Origin: an uncultured Fusobacteriaceae bacterium
GTDB lineage: Bacteria > Fusobacteriota > Fusobacteriia > Fusobacteriales > Fusobacteriaceae
NCBI GenBank assembly: GCA_947038515.1
Contig: CAMQWJ010000012.1
Span: forward strand, 1 to 50,192
DNA: 50,192 bases
Reading direction: 5' to 3'
Part shown: in pieces, positions 15,230 to 23,917 of the stretch
Layout of the letters: each line of letters opens with the position of its first letter
Numbering within the stretch: position 1 is the stretch's first letter
Made by a program: the position numbers and the translations under genes
The notes under the pieces: generated by a model
Told to the model about the DNA's origin: nothing
The model's input: the letters and a program-made list of their open reading frames with translations, nothing else
The model's database searches: none

Positions 15230-16284
15230 AATTAGAAGAAGCGATTGTGGGAATACTGCCTTTATGTGAAAAATCTATGTTAGAATCAAAAGAACAGTGG
15301 GATGCAATAGTAAAACCTTTGAATAGTTTGGGTGAGTTTGAAAAAATAATTACTAGAATAGCTGGGATGCAAAAGAATAGAAATGTATCCTTAAAAAAAA
15401 GATGTTTGGTTGTTATGTGTGGAGATAACGGTGTTGTTGAGGAGGGTGTTAGTCAAGTTGACAGCAGTGTAACCAGTATAGTGGCTAAAAATTTAACTAA
15501 TGGAACGACGACAGTTTGTACAATGGCAAAATATATTAATGTTGATGTGATACCTGTAGATATAGGGATTAAAGAAGAATTAAATATTACAGGATTGTTA
15601 AATAAAAAAATAATGAATGGAACAAAAAATATGAGTAAAGAGCCTAGTATGACTAGAAAAGAAACGATACTAGCAATAGAAGTTGGAATAAACTTAGCAT
15701 TAGATTTAAAAAAACAAGGATATGAAATTATTGCAACGGGAGAAATGGGAATAGGAAATACAACCTCAAGTTCTGCCCTAGCATCAGTGTTACTAAATAA
15801 AAAAGTAGAGGAAGTAACAGGGATAGGAGCCGGATTAAATGGAGCCGGATTAAATAGAAAAATAAATGCAATAAAAAAAGCAATAGAGATAAATAAACCT
15901 GATTCAAAAGATGTAATAGATGTTTTGAGTAAAGTTGGAGGACTGGATATAGCAGGACTTGTAGGAATATTTTTGGGTGGGGCAAAAGCAGGACTCCCTA
16001 TATTATTAGATGGTTTTATATCTGGGGTAGCCGCTCTTATTGCATATAGAATTTCACCAATGACAAAAGAATATATGATTGCTTCTCATAAATCAAATGA
16101 ACCTGCAGGGAAATATGTACTAGATGAGTTGGGACTGAAGCCAACGGTTGTGGCAGGAATGTGTTTAGGAGAGGGAACAGGAGCTATGGTAGCTCTTGGT
16201 GGTATAGATATGAATCTGGAGGTATATAAAAAATCTATTGGATTTTTAGAGTCTGGAATAGAAGAGTATGCTAAACTTAGTTAA
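15226..16284 (+). CDS. cobT: Nicotinate-nucleotide-dimethylbenzimidazole phosphoribosyltransferase CobT
   Basis: CobT, 352 residues, activates the lower-ligand base to alpha-ribazole phosphate. Family marks: LNSLGEFE, VMCGDNGVVEEGVSQ, GEMGIGNTTSSSA, GLDIAGLVG, SHKSNEPAG and LGEGTGA with the catalytic Glu. Start at 15226 is set by AAGGAG eight bases upstream and by the ATGA overlap with cbiA; the ATG at 15208 lies before the Shine-Dalgarno. The true lower-ligand base (benzimidazole or another) cannot be read from the sequence. Confidence 0.95.
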   Translation: MKLEEAIVGILPLCEKSMLESKEQWDAIVKPLNSLGEFEKIITRIAGMQKNRNVSLKKRCLVVMCGDNGVVEEGVSQVDSSVTSIVAKNLTNGTTTVCTMAKYINVDVIPVDIGIKEELNITGLLNKKIMNGTKNMSKEPSMTRKETILAIEVGINLALDLKKQGYEIIATGEMGIGNTTSSSALASVLLNKKVEEVTGIGAGLNGAGLNRKINAIKKAIEINKPDSKDVIDVLSKVGGLDIAGLVGIFLGGAKAGLPILLDGFISGVAALIAYRISPMTKEYMIASHKSNEPAGKYVLDELGLKPTVVAGMCLGEGTGAMVALGGIDMNLEVYKKSIGFLESGIEEYAKLS

Positions 16285-16320
16285 ATAGTGATAAAACAAT
16301 AAAAATAATGGAGAAAGACA

Positions 16321-16854
16321 ATGTTAATATTAATTTTAGGAGGTTCTGGAAGCGGAAAATCTGAATTTGGAGAAAATTTAGCTTTAAAGTTGGGAAAAGA
16401 AAAATTATATATTGCAACTATGAAACCTTTTGGACAAGAAAGTCTTGATAGAATAAAAAAACATAGAGAAATGCGAAAGAAAAAAGAATTTGAAACATAT
16501 GAAATTTATAAAGATTTTACCAATATAAATATAGAAAAAAGTAGAGAATGTGATGTAATACTTGTAGAATGTATTTCTAATATTTTGGCTAATGAAATGT
16601 TTTCAGAGAATACAGTTTCAGAAAATGTGGTTGATGATATTTTAAATGGAATAAAAAAAATATTGTTAAAGTCAAAAAATACTATAATTATTTCAAATGA
16701 TATTAATTTTGATGGAAATACATATTCAAAAGAGGTTATTGAATATCAGAAAAAAATAGGTGAAATAAATAGAAAAATTGCTGTAGAAGCTGAACTTGTA
16801 ATAGAGGTGGTAGCAGGAATTCCTATTTACCACAAAGGAGAAGATCTGTGTTAA
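16321..16854 (+). CDS. cobU: Adenosylcobinamide kinase / phosphate guanylyltransferase CobU
   Basis: CobU, 177 residues, phosphorylates adenosylcobinamide and then transfers GMP to it. P-loop GGSGSGKS (7-14), and RIKKHREMR with the guanylylated His (H48) are present, and the length is normal. The usual NE-V-G motif is replaced by NDINFDG, a small deviation. TGGAGAAAGACA precedes the ATG. The last codons overlap cobS. A second, shorter CobU-like gene follows cobS. Confidence 0.93.
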   Translation: MLILILGGSGSGKSEFGENLALKLGKEKLYIATMKPFGQESLDRIKKHREMRKKKEFETYEIYKDFTNINIEKSRECDVILVECISNILANEMFSENTVSENVVDDILNGIKKILLKSKNTIIISNDINFDGNTYSKEVIEYQKKIGEINRKIAVEAELVIEVVAGIPIYHKGEDLC

Positions 16855-17663
16855 GTTCAATAAAAAAAATGTTAGAATGTTTGATAAAGAGCTGTATAAT
16901 GGCATTTTCAATGTATTCTATTATTCCAATGGTTGAAGTAGAATGGGATAAAAATAGTATGAAATATGCACTGATATTTTTCCCAATGGTGGGAGCTATT
17001 ATAGGGGCTGGAGTCTATTTATGGATATTAATAGCAATCCAATATAATATTAGTGAGTTTCTTTTTGCCGCTGTTATGGTTGTGATTCCTATTTTAATAA
17101 GTGGTGGGATTCATATGGATGGATTTATAGATACAATAGATGGTTTAAGTTCAAGACAGCCCATGGAGAGAAAGTTAGAAATATTAAAAGACCCTAATGT
17201 AGGTGCTTTTGGAGTATTACTCTGTGTAATCTATTTATTGTTAGCATTTGGTATAGCAGGACAATTTTATAGAACTCCTAATAGTATACCAGTAATTATT
17301 ATAGGGTATATGATTTCAAGGGCATTGTCAGCATATTCAATAACAACTTTTAAAACTGCAAAAAACTCAGGTTTAGCCTATATATTTCAAGATAATGCAG
17401 ATAAAAGCAGTGTAAAAAAGCTACTTTTTATTATAATAAGTTTTCTTTTTTTATCAATTTTGTATTATAACTTGGGAATAGGTATAGTTGTATTGGTTAT
17501 GAGTTTATTATGGTTTTATTGGTATAAAAGAATATGTTATAAAGAATTTGGTGGAATAACAGGAGATTTAGCAGGATATTTTCTTCAAATTTATGAAATA
17601 ATGATTATGCTTATAGTTGTAATTTGTGGAGTTGTGGAAAGAAATATGGGTGTTATTCTATGA
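16848..17663 (+). CDS. cobS: Adenosylcobinamide-GDP ribazoletransferase CobS
   Basis: CobS, 271 residues, a polytopic inner-membrane enzyme that joins adenosylcobinamide-GDP with alpha-ribazole (phosphate). The metal-binding segment GGIHMDGFIDTIDGL (86-100, with Asp 91, 95 and 98) and KLEILKDPNVGAFG are conserved; six or seven membrane segments can be seen. Start GTG at 16848 has AAGGAG eight bases upstream and overlaps cobU by seven bases. The TGA overlaps the next ATG. Confidence 0.94.
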   Translation: MLSSIKKMLECLIKSCIMAFSMYSIIPMVEVEWDKNSMKYALIFFPMVGAIIGAGVYLWILIAIQYNISEFLFAAVMVVIPILISGGIHMDGFIDTIDGLSSRQPMERKLEILKDPNVGAFGVLLCVIYLLLAFGIAGQFYRTPNSIPVIIIGYMISRALSAYSITTFKTAKNSGLAYIFQDNADKSSVKKLLFIIISFLFLSILYYNLGIGIVVLVMSLLWFYWYKRICYKEFGGITGDLAGYFLQIYEIMIMLIVVICGVVERNMGVIL

Positions 17664-18028
17664 GTAAACTAATAAAAAAATTAATAATAGGCGGAAAAAA
17701 TTCAGGGAAATATGAATATTTGTTATCACTCGGGTATAAAAGTGAGGAGATAAGCGATACTTTTGATACTAAAATCATATATAAATTAAATAATTGGATA
17801 AAAAAAATTTTGTTAGATAAAAAAAATCCAATGGAAGAAATAAAAAAAATTTTAGAAACTAAAACTGAATATATAATAGTATGTGATGAAGTTAATTGTG
17901 GTATTGTCCCTATGGAATTACAAGAAAGAAGATATGTTGAAGCTGTGGGAAGAGTTTGTTGCGAAATAGCTAAAGAATCATATACAGTTGAGAGAGTTTA
18001 TTGTGGTATAGTAACAATAATAAAATAA
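17660..18028 (+). CDS. Short CobU-like protein, second copy in operon
   Basis: A 122-residue protein whose two ends match CobU: a P-loop variant IIGGKNSGKYEY near residue 9 and a C-terminal block CDEVNCGIVPMELQERRYVEAVGRVCCEIAKE (given in part: key residues are DE, GIVP, RR, GR). The middle part of CobU, including the guanylylated His region, is missing. Similar short CobU homologs sit beside cobS and cobC in clostridial cobalamin operons; their reaction is not known to me. Start at 17660 by ATGA overlap with cobS. It could be a regulatory or partner subunit, or a kinase with different specificity. Confidence 0.75.
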   Translation: MSKLIKKLIIGGKNSGKYEYLLSLGYKSEEISDTFDTKIIYKLNNWIKKILLDKKNPMEEIKKILETKTEYIIVCDEVNCGIVPMELQERRYVEAVGRVCCEIAKESYTVERVYCGIVTIIK

Positions 18029-18047
18029 ATTAATTAAGGATCTGATA

Positions 18048-18632
18048 ATGATTGAAGTTGTAATAATTAGACATGGGAAAACTGAAGGGAATACAAGGAA
18101 AGCATATATAGGTTCAACTGATGAAAGTTTGAAGCCAGAATTTATAGAAAAAATTGATATAAAAAAATATCCACTTGTAGAGAAAGTTTTTTCAAGTCCA
18201 TTAAAAAGATGTTTAGAAACAGCTAAAATAATATATCCCTTAGAAACCAAGTTAAAAATAAAAGAAGATTTAAAGGAATGTGATTTTGGAGATTTTGAAG
18301 GAAAAAACTATGAGGAATTAAAAAATGACTCTAATTATATAAAATGGTTAGAAAACAATGGAGAAGAAAAGATCCCCAATGGAGAATCAAGAGTAGAATT
18401 TGAAAAAAGATGTCAACTTTGCTTTAAAGATATAATAAGAGAGTGCCTGGAAAATAACATAAAAAAAATAGCAATAATATGTCATGGTGGCACTATTATG
18501 AGTATTTTACATAAATTTGTTGATAAAAGTGAAAGCTTTTATAGATGGCAAGTTGAAAATTTAGAAGGGTATGACTTTAAATACTATAGTAAAGAAAGAA
18601 AAATAATGGATATTAAAGAGATAAAAAATTGA
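18048..18632 (+). CDS. cobC: Alpha-ribazole phosphatase CobC (histidine phosphatase family)
   Basis: CobC, 194 residues, removes the phosphate of alpha-ribazole-5'-phosphate or of adenosylcobalamin-5'-phosphate. The RHG motif (IIRHGKTEGN, catalytic H9), KVFSSPLKRCLETAKII, CDFGDFEGKNYEEL and the second His in IICHGGT show the phosphoglycerate-mutase-like superfamily. Motifs alone do not distinguish CobC from other phosphatases; the position between cobS and cbiB does. AAGGATCTGATA precedes the ATG. Confidence 0.88.
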   Translation: MIEVVIIRHGKTEGNTRKAYIGSTDESLKPEFIEKIDIKKYPLVEKVFSSPLKRCLETAKIIYPLETKLKIKEDLKECDFGDFEGKNYEELKNDSNYIKWLENNGEEKIPNGESRVEFEKRCQLCFKDIIRECLENNIKKIAIICHGGTIMSILHKFVDKSESFYRWQVENLEGYDFKYYSKERKIMDIKEIKN

Positions 18633-18680
18633 AAATTAAATAAAAAAATGAGTTGAAAAATAATAAAGAATGAAAAGAAT

Positions 18681-19664
18681 ATGATGGAGATGAGAATATT
18701 GGATTATGCAATAAGTGTTGGGTTAGGATATATATTAGATTTAATATTTGGAGATCCAAGAAGGTGGCCACATCCTATAACATTGATAGGGATTACAATA
18801 TCTAAGTTTGAAAAAATAATAAGAAAAATATTCCCAAGGACAAGAGTAGGAGAGTTAATGGGAGGATTTGTTCTTTGTATAAGTGTAGTGTCACTATCTT
18901 TTATTATTCCTTTTTTTATTTTATATCAATTAGGGGAGATAAATTATTATTTAAAAATGGTTGTCCAAACTTTTTTCTGTTATCAAATTTTAGCAAGTCG
19001 TTCCCTTTGTGACGAGAGTATGAAGGTATATTACCCCCTTATAAAAAAGGATATAAAGGAAGCACGAAAATATCTTTCTTGGATTGTTGGGAGAGATACA
19101 ACTGAATTAACAGAGGTTCAAATTACAAAAGCCACAGTGGAGACAGTGGCAGAAAATACTTGTGATGGTGTAGTGGCTCCCTTGATCTTTATGATAATTG
19201 GAGGAGCACCTTTAGGCTTCTTATACAAGGCAGTGAATACTTTGGATTCAATGGTTGGTTATAAAAATGAGAAATATTTTAATTTTGGAAAAGTTTCAGC
19301 AAGAGTAGATGATATTTTAAATTATATTCCAGCAATATTTTCAGCATATAGTATGTTAATTTCAGCTTTTTTTCTAAAACTTGATTATAAAAATGGTTAC
19401 AAAATATATTGTCGAGATAAAAATAACCACTCTAGCCCAAATAGTGGAAAAACAGAATCAGTATGTGCTGGAATTTTAGGTGTCCAATTAGGGGGAGACA
19501 GTACATATTTTGGACAAGTTGTTAAGAAAAAGACAATAGGGGATAAAAAAAGGGAGATATTACCTGACGATATCATCATTATAAATAAAATAATGTATAT
19601 GGCAGGAAAAATAACGCTTATAATTTTATTAGGAGCGAGAATAGGTATGGTGATATTAAAATGA
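18681..19664 (+). CDS. cbiB: Adenosylcobinamide-phosphate synthase CbiB
   Basis: CbiB, 327 residues, a membrane enzyme that attaches the aminopropanol (phosphate) arm to adenosylcobyric acid. Diagnostic segments: GYILDLIFGDPRRWPHPI near the N-terminus, YLSWIVGRDTTEL, ETVAENTCDGVVAPLI, AVNTLDSMVGYKNEKY and HSSPNSGKTES. Several membrane segments. The start is not certain: ATG at 18681, 18684 or 18690 are all possible and none has a strong Shine-Dalgarno. Overlaps cobD by four bases. Confidence 0.94.
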   Translation: MMEMRILDYAISVGLGYILDLIFGDPRRWPHPITLIGITISKFEKIIRKIFPRTRVGELMGGFVLCISVVSLSFIIPFFILYQLGEINYYLKMVVQTFFCYQILASRSLCDESMKVYYPLIKKDIKEARKYLSWIVGRDTTELTEVQITKATVETVAENTCDGVVAPLIFMIIGGAPLGFLYKAVNTLDSMVGYKNEKYFNFGKVSARVDDILNYIPAIFSAYSMLISAFFLKLDYKNGYKIYCRDKNNHSSPNSGKTESVCAGILGVQLGGDSTYFGQVVKKKTIGDKKREILPDDIIIINKIMYMAGKITLIILLGARIGMVILK

Positions 19665-20719
19665 AAGAATATGGACATGGTGGAGATATTTATAAATATG
19701 ATAATAAAGAAATGATAGATTTTTCTTCAAATGTAAATCCAAAAGGGTTACCTTTGTCAGTTAAAAATGCTATTATTGACAATATAGACGAGTATTCAAA
19801 ATACCCAGATCCAAATTGTAGAGAATTAAAAATTGCTTTAGAAGAGTACCATAATATACCAAAAAGTTACGTTGTTTGTGGAAATGGTGCAGCCGATATA
19901 ATTTTTAGAGTAGTCTTGGCTAAAAAACCTAAAAAGGCATTAATAGTCGTTCCAACATTTTCAGAATATGAAATCGCTTTAAATGTAGTAGAGTGTGAAA
20001 TAAAATATCATGTTTTATTGGAAAAAGATAATTACATGTTGACTTCAACAATTTTAGAGAAATTAGAAGAAGATATCCATATGATTTTTATATGTAATCC
20101 AAACAATCCAACAGGACATGTTATTGAAAAAAATTTAATGATTAAAATAGCAGAAGAGGCTAAAAAGAAAAACATATTATTAGTTGTAGATGAATGCTTT
20201 AATGATTTTCTAGTAGAGGGAGAAAAATATACCTTGATTCCCTATTTAAAAGAAAATTTACAGGTTGTAATACTTAAGGCATTTACTAAAAATTATGCAA
20301 TGGCAGGTTTAAGAGTGGGATATTGCTTATCAAGTAATTTAGAATTTAATAAAATTATCGAAAATACTCTGCAACCTTGGAGTGTTTCAACTGTTGGAAT
20401 GAAAGCAGGAGTTGCTGCATTAAAAGAAAAAGAGTATTTAGAGGAGAGTAAAAAACAAAATGATGAAAGTCGAAAATACCTAGTTTCTAATTTGAAAGAT
20501 ATGGGATTTAAACTTTTTGACTCAAAGGCTAATTATATATTTTTTTATAGCAACATTGAAAATTTAGATGAAAAGACAAAAGAATATTCAATATTAATTA
20601 GAGATTGTTCTAACTATATAGGGCTAGAAAAAGGATACTATCGTATAGCTGTTAAAAGTCAAGAAGATAATGTGACGTTGATAAAAGTGTTGAGAGAAAT
20701 AACTCAAAGAATAAGATGA
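19661..20719 (+). CDS. cobD: Threonine-phosphate decarboxylase CobD
   Basis: CobD, 352 residues, a PLP enzyme of the class I/II aminotransferase fold making (R)-1-aminopropan-2-O-yl phosphate for CbiB. N-terminal HGGDIYKYDNK and FSSNVNPKGLP, the NPNNPTG loop (146-152), DECFNDF (Asp 177) and the PLP Lys in LKAFTKNYAMAGLR (K210) are present. HisC is the main alternative, but the HGG start and the context next to cbiB favour CobD. ATGA overlap with cbiB. Confidence 0.92.
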   Translation: MKEYGHGGDIYKYDNKEMIDFSSNVNPKGLPLSVKNAIIDNIDEYSKYPDPNCRELKIALEEYHNIPKSYVVCGNGAADIIFRVVLAKKPKKALIVVPTFSEYEIALNVVECEIKYHVLLEKDNYMLTSTILEKLEEDIHMIFICNPNNPTGHVIEKNLMIKIAEEAKKKNILLVVDECFNDFLVEGEKYTLIPYLKENLQVVILKAFTKNYAMAGLRVGYCLSSNLEFNKIIENTLQPWSVSTVGMKAGVAALKEKEYLEESKKQNDESRKYLVSNLKDMGFKLFDSKANYIFFYSNIENLDEKTKEYSILIRDCSNYIGLEKGYYRIAVKSQEDNVTLIKVLREITQRIR

Positions 20720-20737
20720 AGTTGGGAGGAGGATCAA

Positions 20738-22192
20738 ATGGCTAAAGCAATTATGATACAAGGTACAACATCTAATGCAGGAAAAAGTTTATTAACAGCA
20801 GGATTATGTAGAATATTTAAAGAAGATGGATATAAGGTAGCTCCTTTTAAATCACAGAATATGGCACTAAATTCATTTATAACAGATGATGGATTGGAAA
20901 TGGGTAGAGCTCAAGCAGTTCAAGCAGAAGCTTGTGGAATTCGACCAGATGTAAGAATGAATCCTATTTTATTGAAGCCAACAAGTGATAAGGGTTCTCA
21001 AGTAATTTTACATGGAGAAGTAAAGGGAACTATGTTAGCAAAGGATTATTTTGCAACAAAGCATGAATTAATTCCAGAGATAAAAAAAGCTTATGAGAGT
21101 TTAGCAGAAGAGTTTGATATAATAGTTATAGAAGGGGCAGGAAGTCCTTGTGAAATAAACTTAAAAGAAAATGATATAGTTAATATGGGAATGGCTAAAA
21201 TAGCGAAAGCTCCAGTATTAATAGCTGGTGACATAGAGAGAGGTGGAGTTTTTGCAGCTCTAGCTGGAACAATGTTACTTCTTGATGAAGATGAAAAATT
21301 AATGGTGAAAGGGACACTGATAAATAAGTTTAGAGGAGATGTTTCTCTTTTAGAACCAGGTTTAAGAATGTTAGAAAATATTATAAATGTTCCAACAATT
21401 GGAGTTATTCCACATTTAGATGTAGAAATAGATGACGAGGATAGCTTATCTGGAAGCTTAACAGATGAAAAGAGAGATAAAATAATAGATATAGGTGTTA
21501 TTGGATTGCCACGAATATCTAATTTTACAGATTTTAATCCATTTAGTTATATTGAAGGTGTAGGAGTAAGATATATAAAATCAGTAGGAGAATTTGGAAA
21601 TCCTGATATGATTATAATACCAGGAACTAAAAATACCATGGCAGACCTATTATGGATAAGAGAAAAAGGGTTAGAAGCTAAAATTCTAAAATATGCAAAT
21701 AGTGGAAATCCTATTTTTGGTATTTGTGGAGGTTATCAAATGTTAGGAAAAACATTGTCAGATCCAGATAATGTAGAACATGGTGGAGAAATGTCAGGAT
21801 TGGGTCTTATTGATTACTCTACTATATTTGAAGCTAAAAAAATTAGAACTCAAGTAGAAGGAAACTTATCAAATGTTGATGGGATATTTAAAAGACTTTC
21901 TAATGAAAAATATTCAGCTTATGAAATACATATGGGTATAACAGATACGAATGAAAATATAGTAAATAAAGGAAATATTTATGGTACATATTTTCATGGG
22001 ATTTTTGATAAAGAAAATATAAGTAAAATTATAATAGAAGAATTATTAAAGAAGAAAGGTCTAGATATTTCAGATTTAAAAACATTTAATAATGATGAAT
22101 TTAAAGAGAGTCAGTATGTTATTTTAGCAAGGGAGCTTAGAAAATCACTTGATATGAAAGCAATTTATGAGATTCTAGAAAAAGGTATTTAA
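20738..22192 (+). CDS. cbiP: Cobyric acid synthase CbiP
   Basis: CbiP, 484 residues, amidates the b, d, e and g side chains of adenosylcobyrinate a,c-diamide. P-loop [10 protein letters not shown] (about 8-17), [44 protein letters not shown] and the glutaminase motif [10 protein letters not shown] are all typical. GGGAGGAGG precedes the ATG. The normal length and all motifs indicate a functional enzyme. It is followed by a short AT-rich spacer with a 23-bp tandem repeat. Confidence 0.97.
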   Translation: MAKAIMIQGTTSNAGKSLLTAGLCRIFKEDGYKVAPFKSQNMALNSFITDDGLEMGRAQAVQAEACGIRPDVRMNPILLKPTSDKGSQVILHGEVKGTMLAKDYFATKHELIPEIKKAYESLAEEFDIIVIEGAGSPCEINLKENDIVNMGMAKIAKAPVLIAGDIERGGVFAALAGTMLLLDEDEKLMVKGTLINKFRGDVSLLEPGLRMLENIINVPTIGVIPHLDVEIDDEDSLSGSLTDEKRDKIIDIGVIGLPRISNFTDFNPFSYIEGVGVRYIKSVGEFGNPDMIIIPGTKNTMADLLWIREKGLEAKILKYANSGNPIFGICGGYQMLGKTLSDPDNVEHGGEMSGLGLIDYSTIFEAKKIRTQVEGNLSNVDGIFKRLSNEKYSAYEIHMGITDTNENIVNKGNIYGTYFHGIFDKENISKIIIEELLKKKGLDISDLKTFNNDEFKESQYVILARELRKSLDMKAIYEILEKGI

Positions 22193-22246
22193 AAATAAAC
22201 TATAATAATTAAAGAAAATAAGCTATAATAATTGAAGAAAATAAAA
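22193..22246 (+). repeat. 23-bp tandem repeat between cbiP and cbiC
   Basis: 22193-22215 and 22216-22238 match over 23 bases with two A/G differences (core CTATAATAATT); the first eight bases repeat a third time from 22239. It fills the gap after cbiP. One reading frame through the second copy could extend cbiC upstream from a TTG at 22232, but the stronger start is further down. Confidence 0.75.
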
Positions 22247-22306
22247 TTGTTAGAGTTTTGGAAAAGAATAAAAAAAATTATTTTATTTGACGATAAGGAG
22301 AATATT

Positions 22307-22939
22307 TTGAAACTAAATATTATTAAACCACAGGAAATTGAAAAGAAGAGTTTTGAGATGATAACAGAAATTTTAGGAGATAAAAAAATATTACAAGAAC
22401 ATGAAAATGTAATAAAAAGATGTATTCATACTTCAGCAGACTTTGAATATGCTGATAATCTGTATTTTAGTGAGAATGCTGTTGAGATAATGAAAAGTGC
22501 CATGAAAAACGGAATAGATATTGTTACAGATACTCAGATGGGAAAGGCTGGAATAAATAAAATGGCATTAAAGCAATTAGGAATAGAAGTACACTGCTTT
22601 ATTGGAGATGAAGATGTTGCGAAAGAGGCGAAAGAACGTGGTGTTACAAGGTCAATAGTGGCAGTAGAAAAAGCTATAAAAATGAACAAACCATTAATAT
22701 TTGTAGTGGGAAATGCACCAACAGCTCTTTTAAGACTGAATGAAGCAATAAAAGAGAAGTCATATATTCCAGCACTTATTGTTGCTGTTCCAGTAGGATT
22801 TGTTAATGTTGTTGAATCAAAAGAAATTATAATTGAATCAGGAGTATCATGTATTGTAGCAAAAGGACGAAAAGGTGGAAGTAATATAGGAGCAGCTATT
22901 TGTAATGCAGTTATGTATGAAATAACTTCAAGAGCATAA
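22307..22939 (+). CDS. cbiC: Cobalt-precorrin-8 methylmutase CbiC
   Basis: CbiC, 210 residues, moves the methyl group from C11 to C12 to give cobyrinate. Marks: PQEIEKKSFEMI, RCIHTSADFEYADNLYF with the essential His, ITDTQMGKAGIN-like segment (here VTDTQMGKAGIN) and VVGNAPTALLRL. TTG at 22307 is chosen because AAGGAG stands six bases upstream and the resulting length and N-terminus agree with the family; the open frame continues to TTG 22232. It is the last biosynthetic gene of the operon, out of pathway order. Confidence 0.93.
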   Translation: MKLNIIKPQEIEKKSFEMITEILGDKKILQEHENVIKRCIHTSADFEYADNLYFSENAVEIMKSAMKNGIDIVTDTQMGKAGINKMALKQLGIEVHCFIGDEDVAKEAKERGVTRSIVAVEKAIKMNKPLIFVVGNAPTALLRLNEAIKEKSYIPALIVAVPVGFVNVVESKEIIIESGVSCIVAKGRKGGSNIGAAICNAVMYEITSRA

Positions 22940-22985
22940 TATTGTATAATCAAAAGTACAAGAGTAGAGGAGTGATTAAGAAAGA

Positions 22986-23870
22986 ATGATTGATATGTTA
23001 GAAAGGAATTTGGTGACACTATTATTAATAGGGCTGGTTTTAGGTGGAACTATATTTTTAATAGTATTTTTGAAAGATTATATTCTTTCTATCAAAAATG
23101 AAAAAATTGAAAAAGAGGGATCAATACTTAGTTTTTCCTTAATAGGATCTTTTGTATGTTTTATCGATACACTGGGGATTGGTGGATTTGCACCAATGAC
23201 AGCACTATTTAAAGAATTTAAATTAGTAAAAGATAGAATTATACCTGGAACTTTGAATACTGCCATGTGTATTCCTATAATAGTCGAAGCTCTAATCTTT
23301 ATAAAAGAAGTAAAAGTAGATTCTTTAACACTGGTGTCAATGCTTGTTGCAGCAACTTTAGGAGCAGTAATTGGAGCAGGTGTCGTATCCAAATGGAATG
23401 AAAAGAAAATTCAGGCTGGGATGGCTTTAGCTCTGACAGGAGTGGTAGTTATTATGTTAGCTGGAAAAATAGGTGTTTTATCTGAGGGTGGAAAAGAGAT
23501 AGGACTCACAGGAATAAAATTAGGTATTGCAATAGTAGGAAACTTTATTTTAGGAGCTTTAATGACATTGGGAATAGGGCTATACGCACCCTGTATGGCC
23601 CTAGTATATGCTTTAGGATTAAGTCCATTAGCAGCATTTCCCATTATGATGGGGTCTTGTGCATTTCTAATGCCCTTTGCCAGCATTAAATTTATGAAAG
23701 AAAATGCCTATAATAAAAAAGCAACTTTAATTATTACTATAACAGGAGTTATTGGGGTAGTTATTGCAGCTTATGTAGTAAAAGCACTACCTTTAAATAT
23801 ATTATCTTGGTTAATAATAATAGTAATTGCTTATACTGCAATAAAATTATTTATGGATAGTAAAAAATAA
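22986..23870 (+). CDS. TauE/SafE-family permease at the end of the cobalamin operon
   Basis: A 294-residue integral membrane protein with about eight or nine membrane segments in two repeated halves. The glycine-rich segments GSFVCFIDTLGIGGFAPMTAL and GALMTLGIGLYAPCMALVYALG (shortened here) correspond to the TauE/SafE signature of putative sulfite or organosulfonate exporters. It begins 46 bases after cbiC with GAGGAG upstream and no terminator between, so it is probably on the riboswitch-controlled transcript. Substrate unknown; a metal, sulfite or corrinoid-related role is only a guess from the location. Confidence 0.85.
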   Translation: MIDMLERNLVTLLLIGLVLGGTIFLIVFLKDYILSIKNEKIEKEGSILSFSLIGSFVCFIDTLGIGGFAPMTALFKEFKLVKDRIIPGTLNTAMCIPIIVEALIFIKEVKVDSLTLVSMLVAATLGAVIGAGVVSKWNEKKIQAGMALALTGVVVIMLAGKIGVLSEGGKEIGLTGIKLGIAIVGNFILGALMTLGIGLYAPCMALVYALGLSPLAAFPIMMGSCAFLMPFASIKFMKENAYNKKATLIITITGVIGVVIAAYVVKALPLNILSWLIIIVIAYTAIKLFMDSKK

Positions 23871-23917
23871 AAATGGAGAATAAAAATAAAATTTAATCGT
23901 TAAAAATAGGAGTCCTT

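Noticed and set aside
22534-23019. 161-codon open frame on the minus strand opposite cbiC and the TauE/SafE gene
   Set aside because: It lies entirely over two clear plus-strand genes, has no family features and no convincing Shine-Dalgarno; it is a shadow frame.
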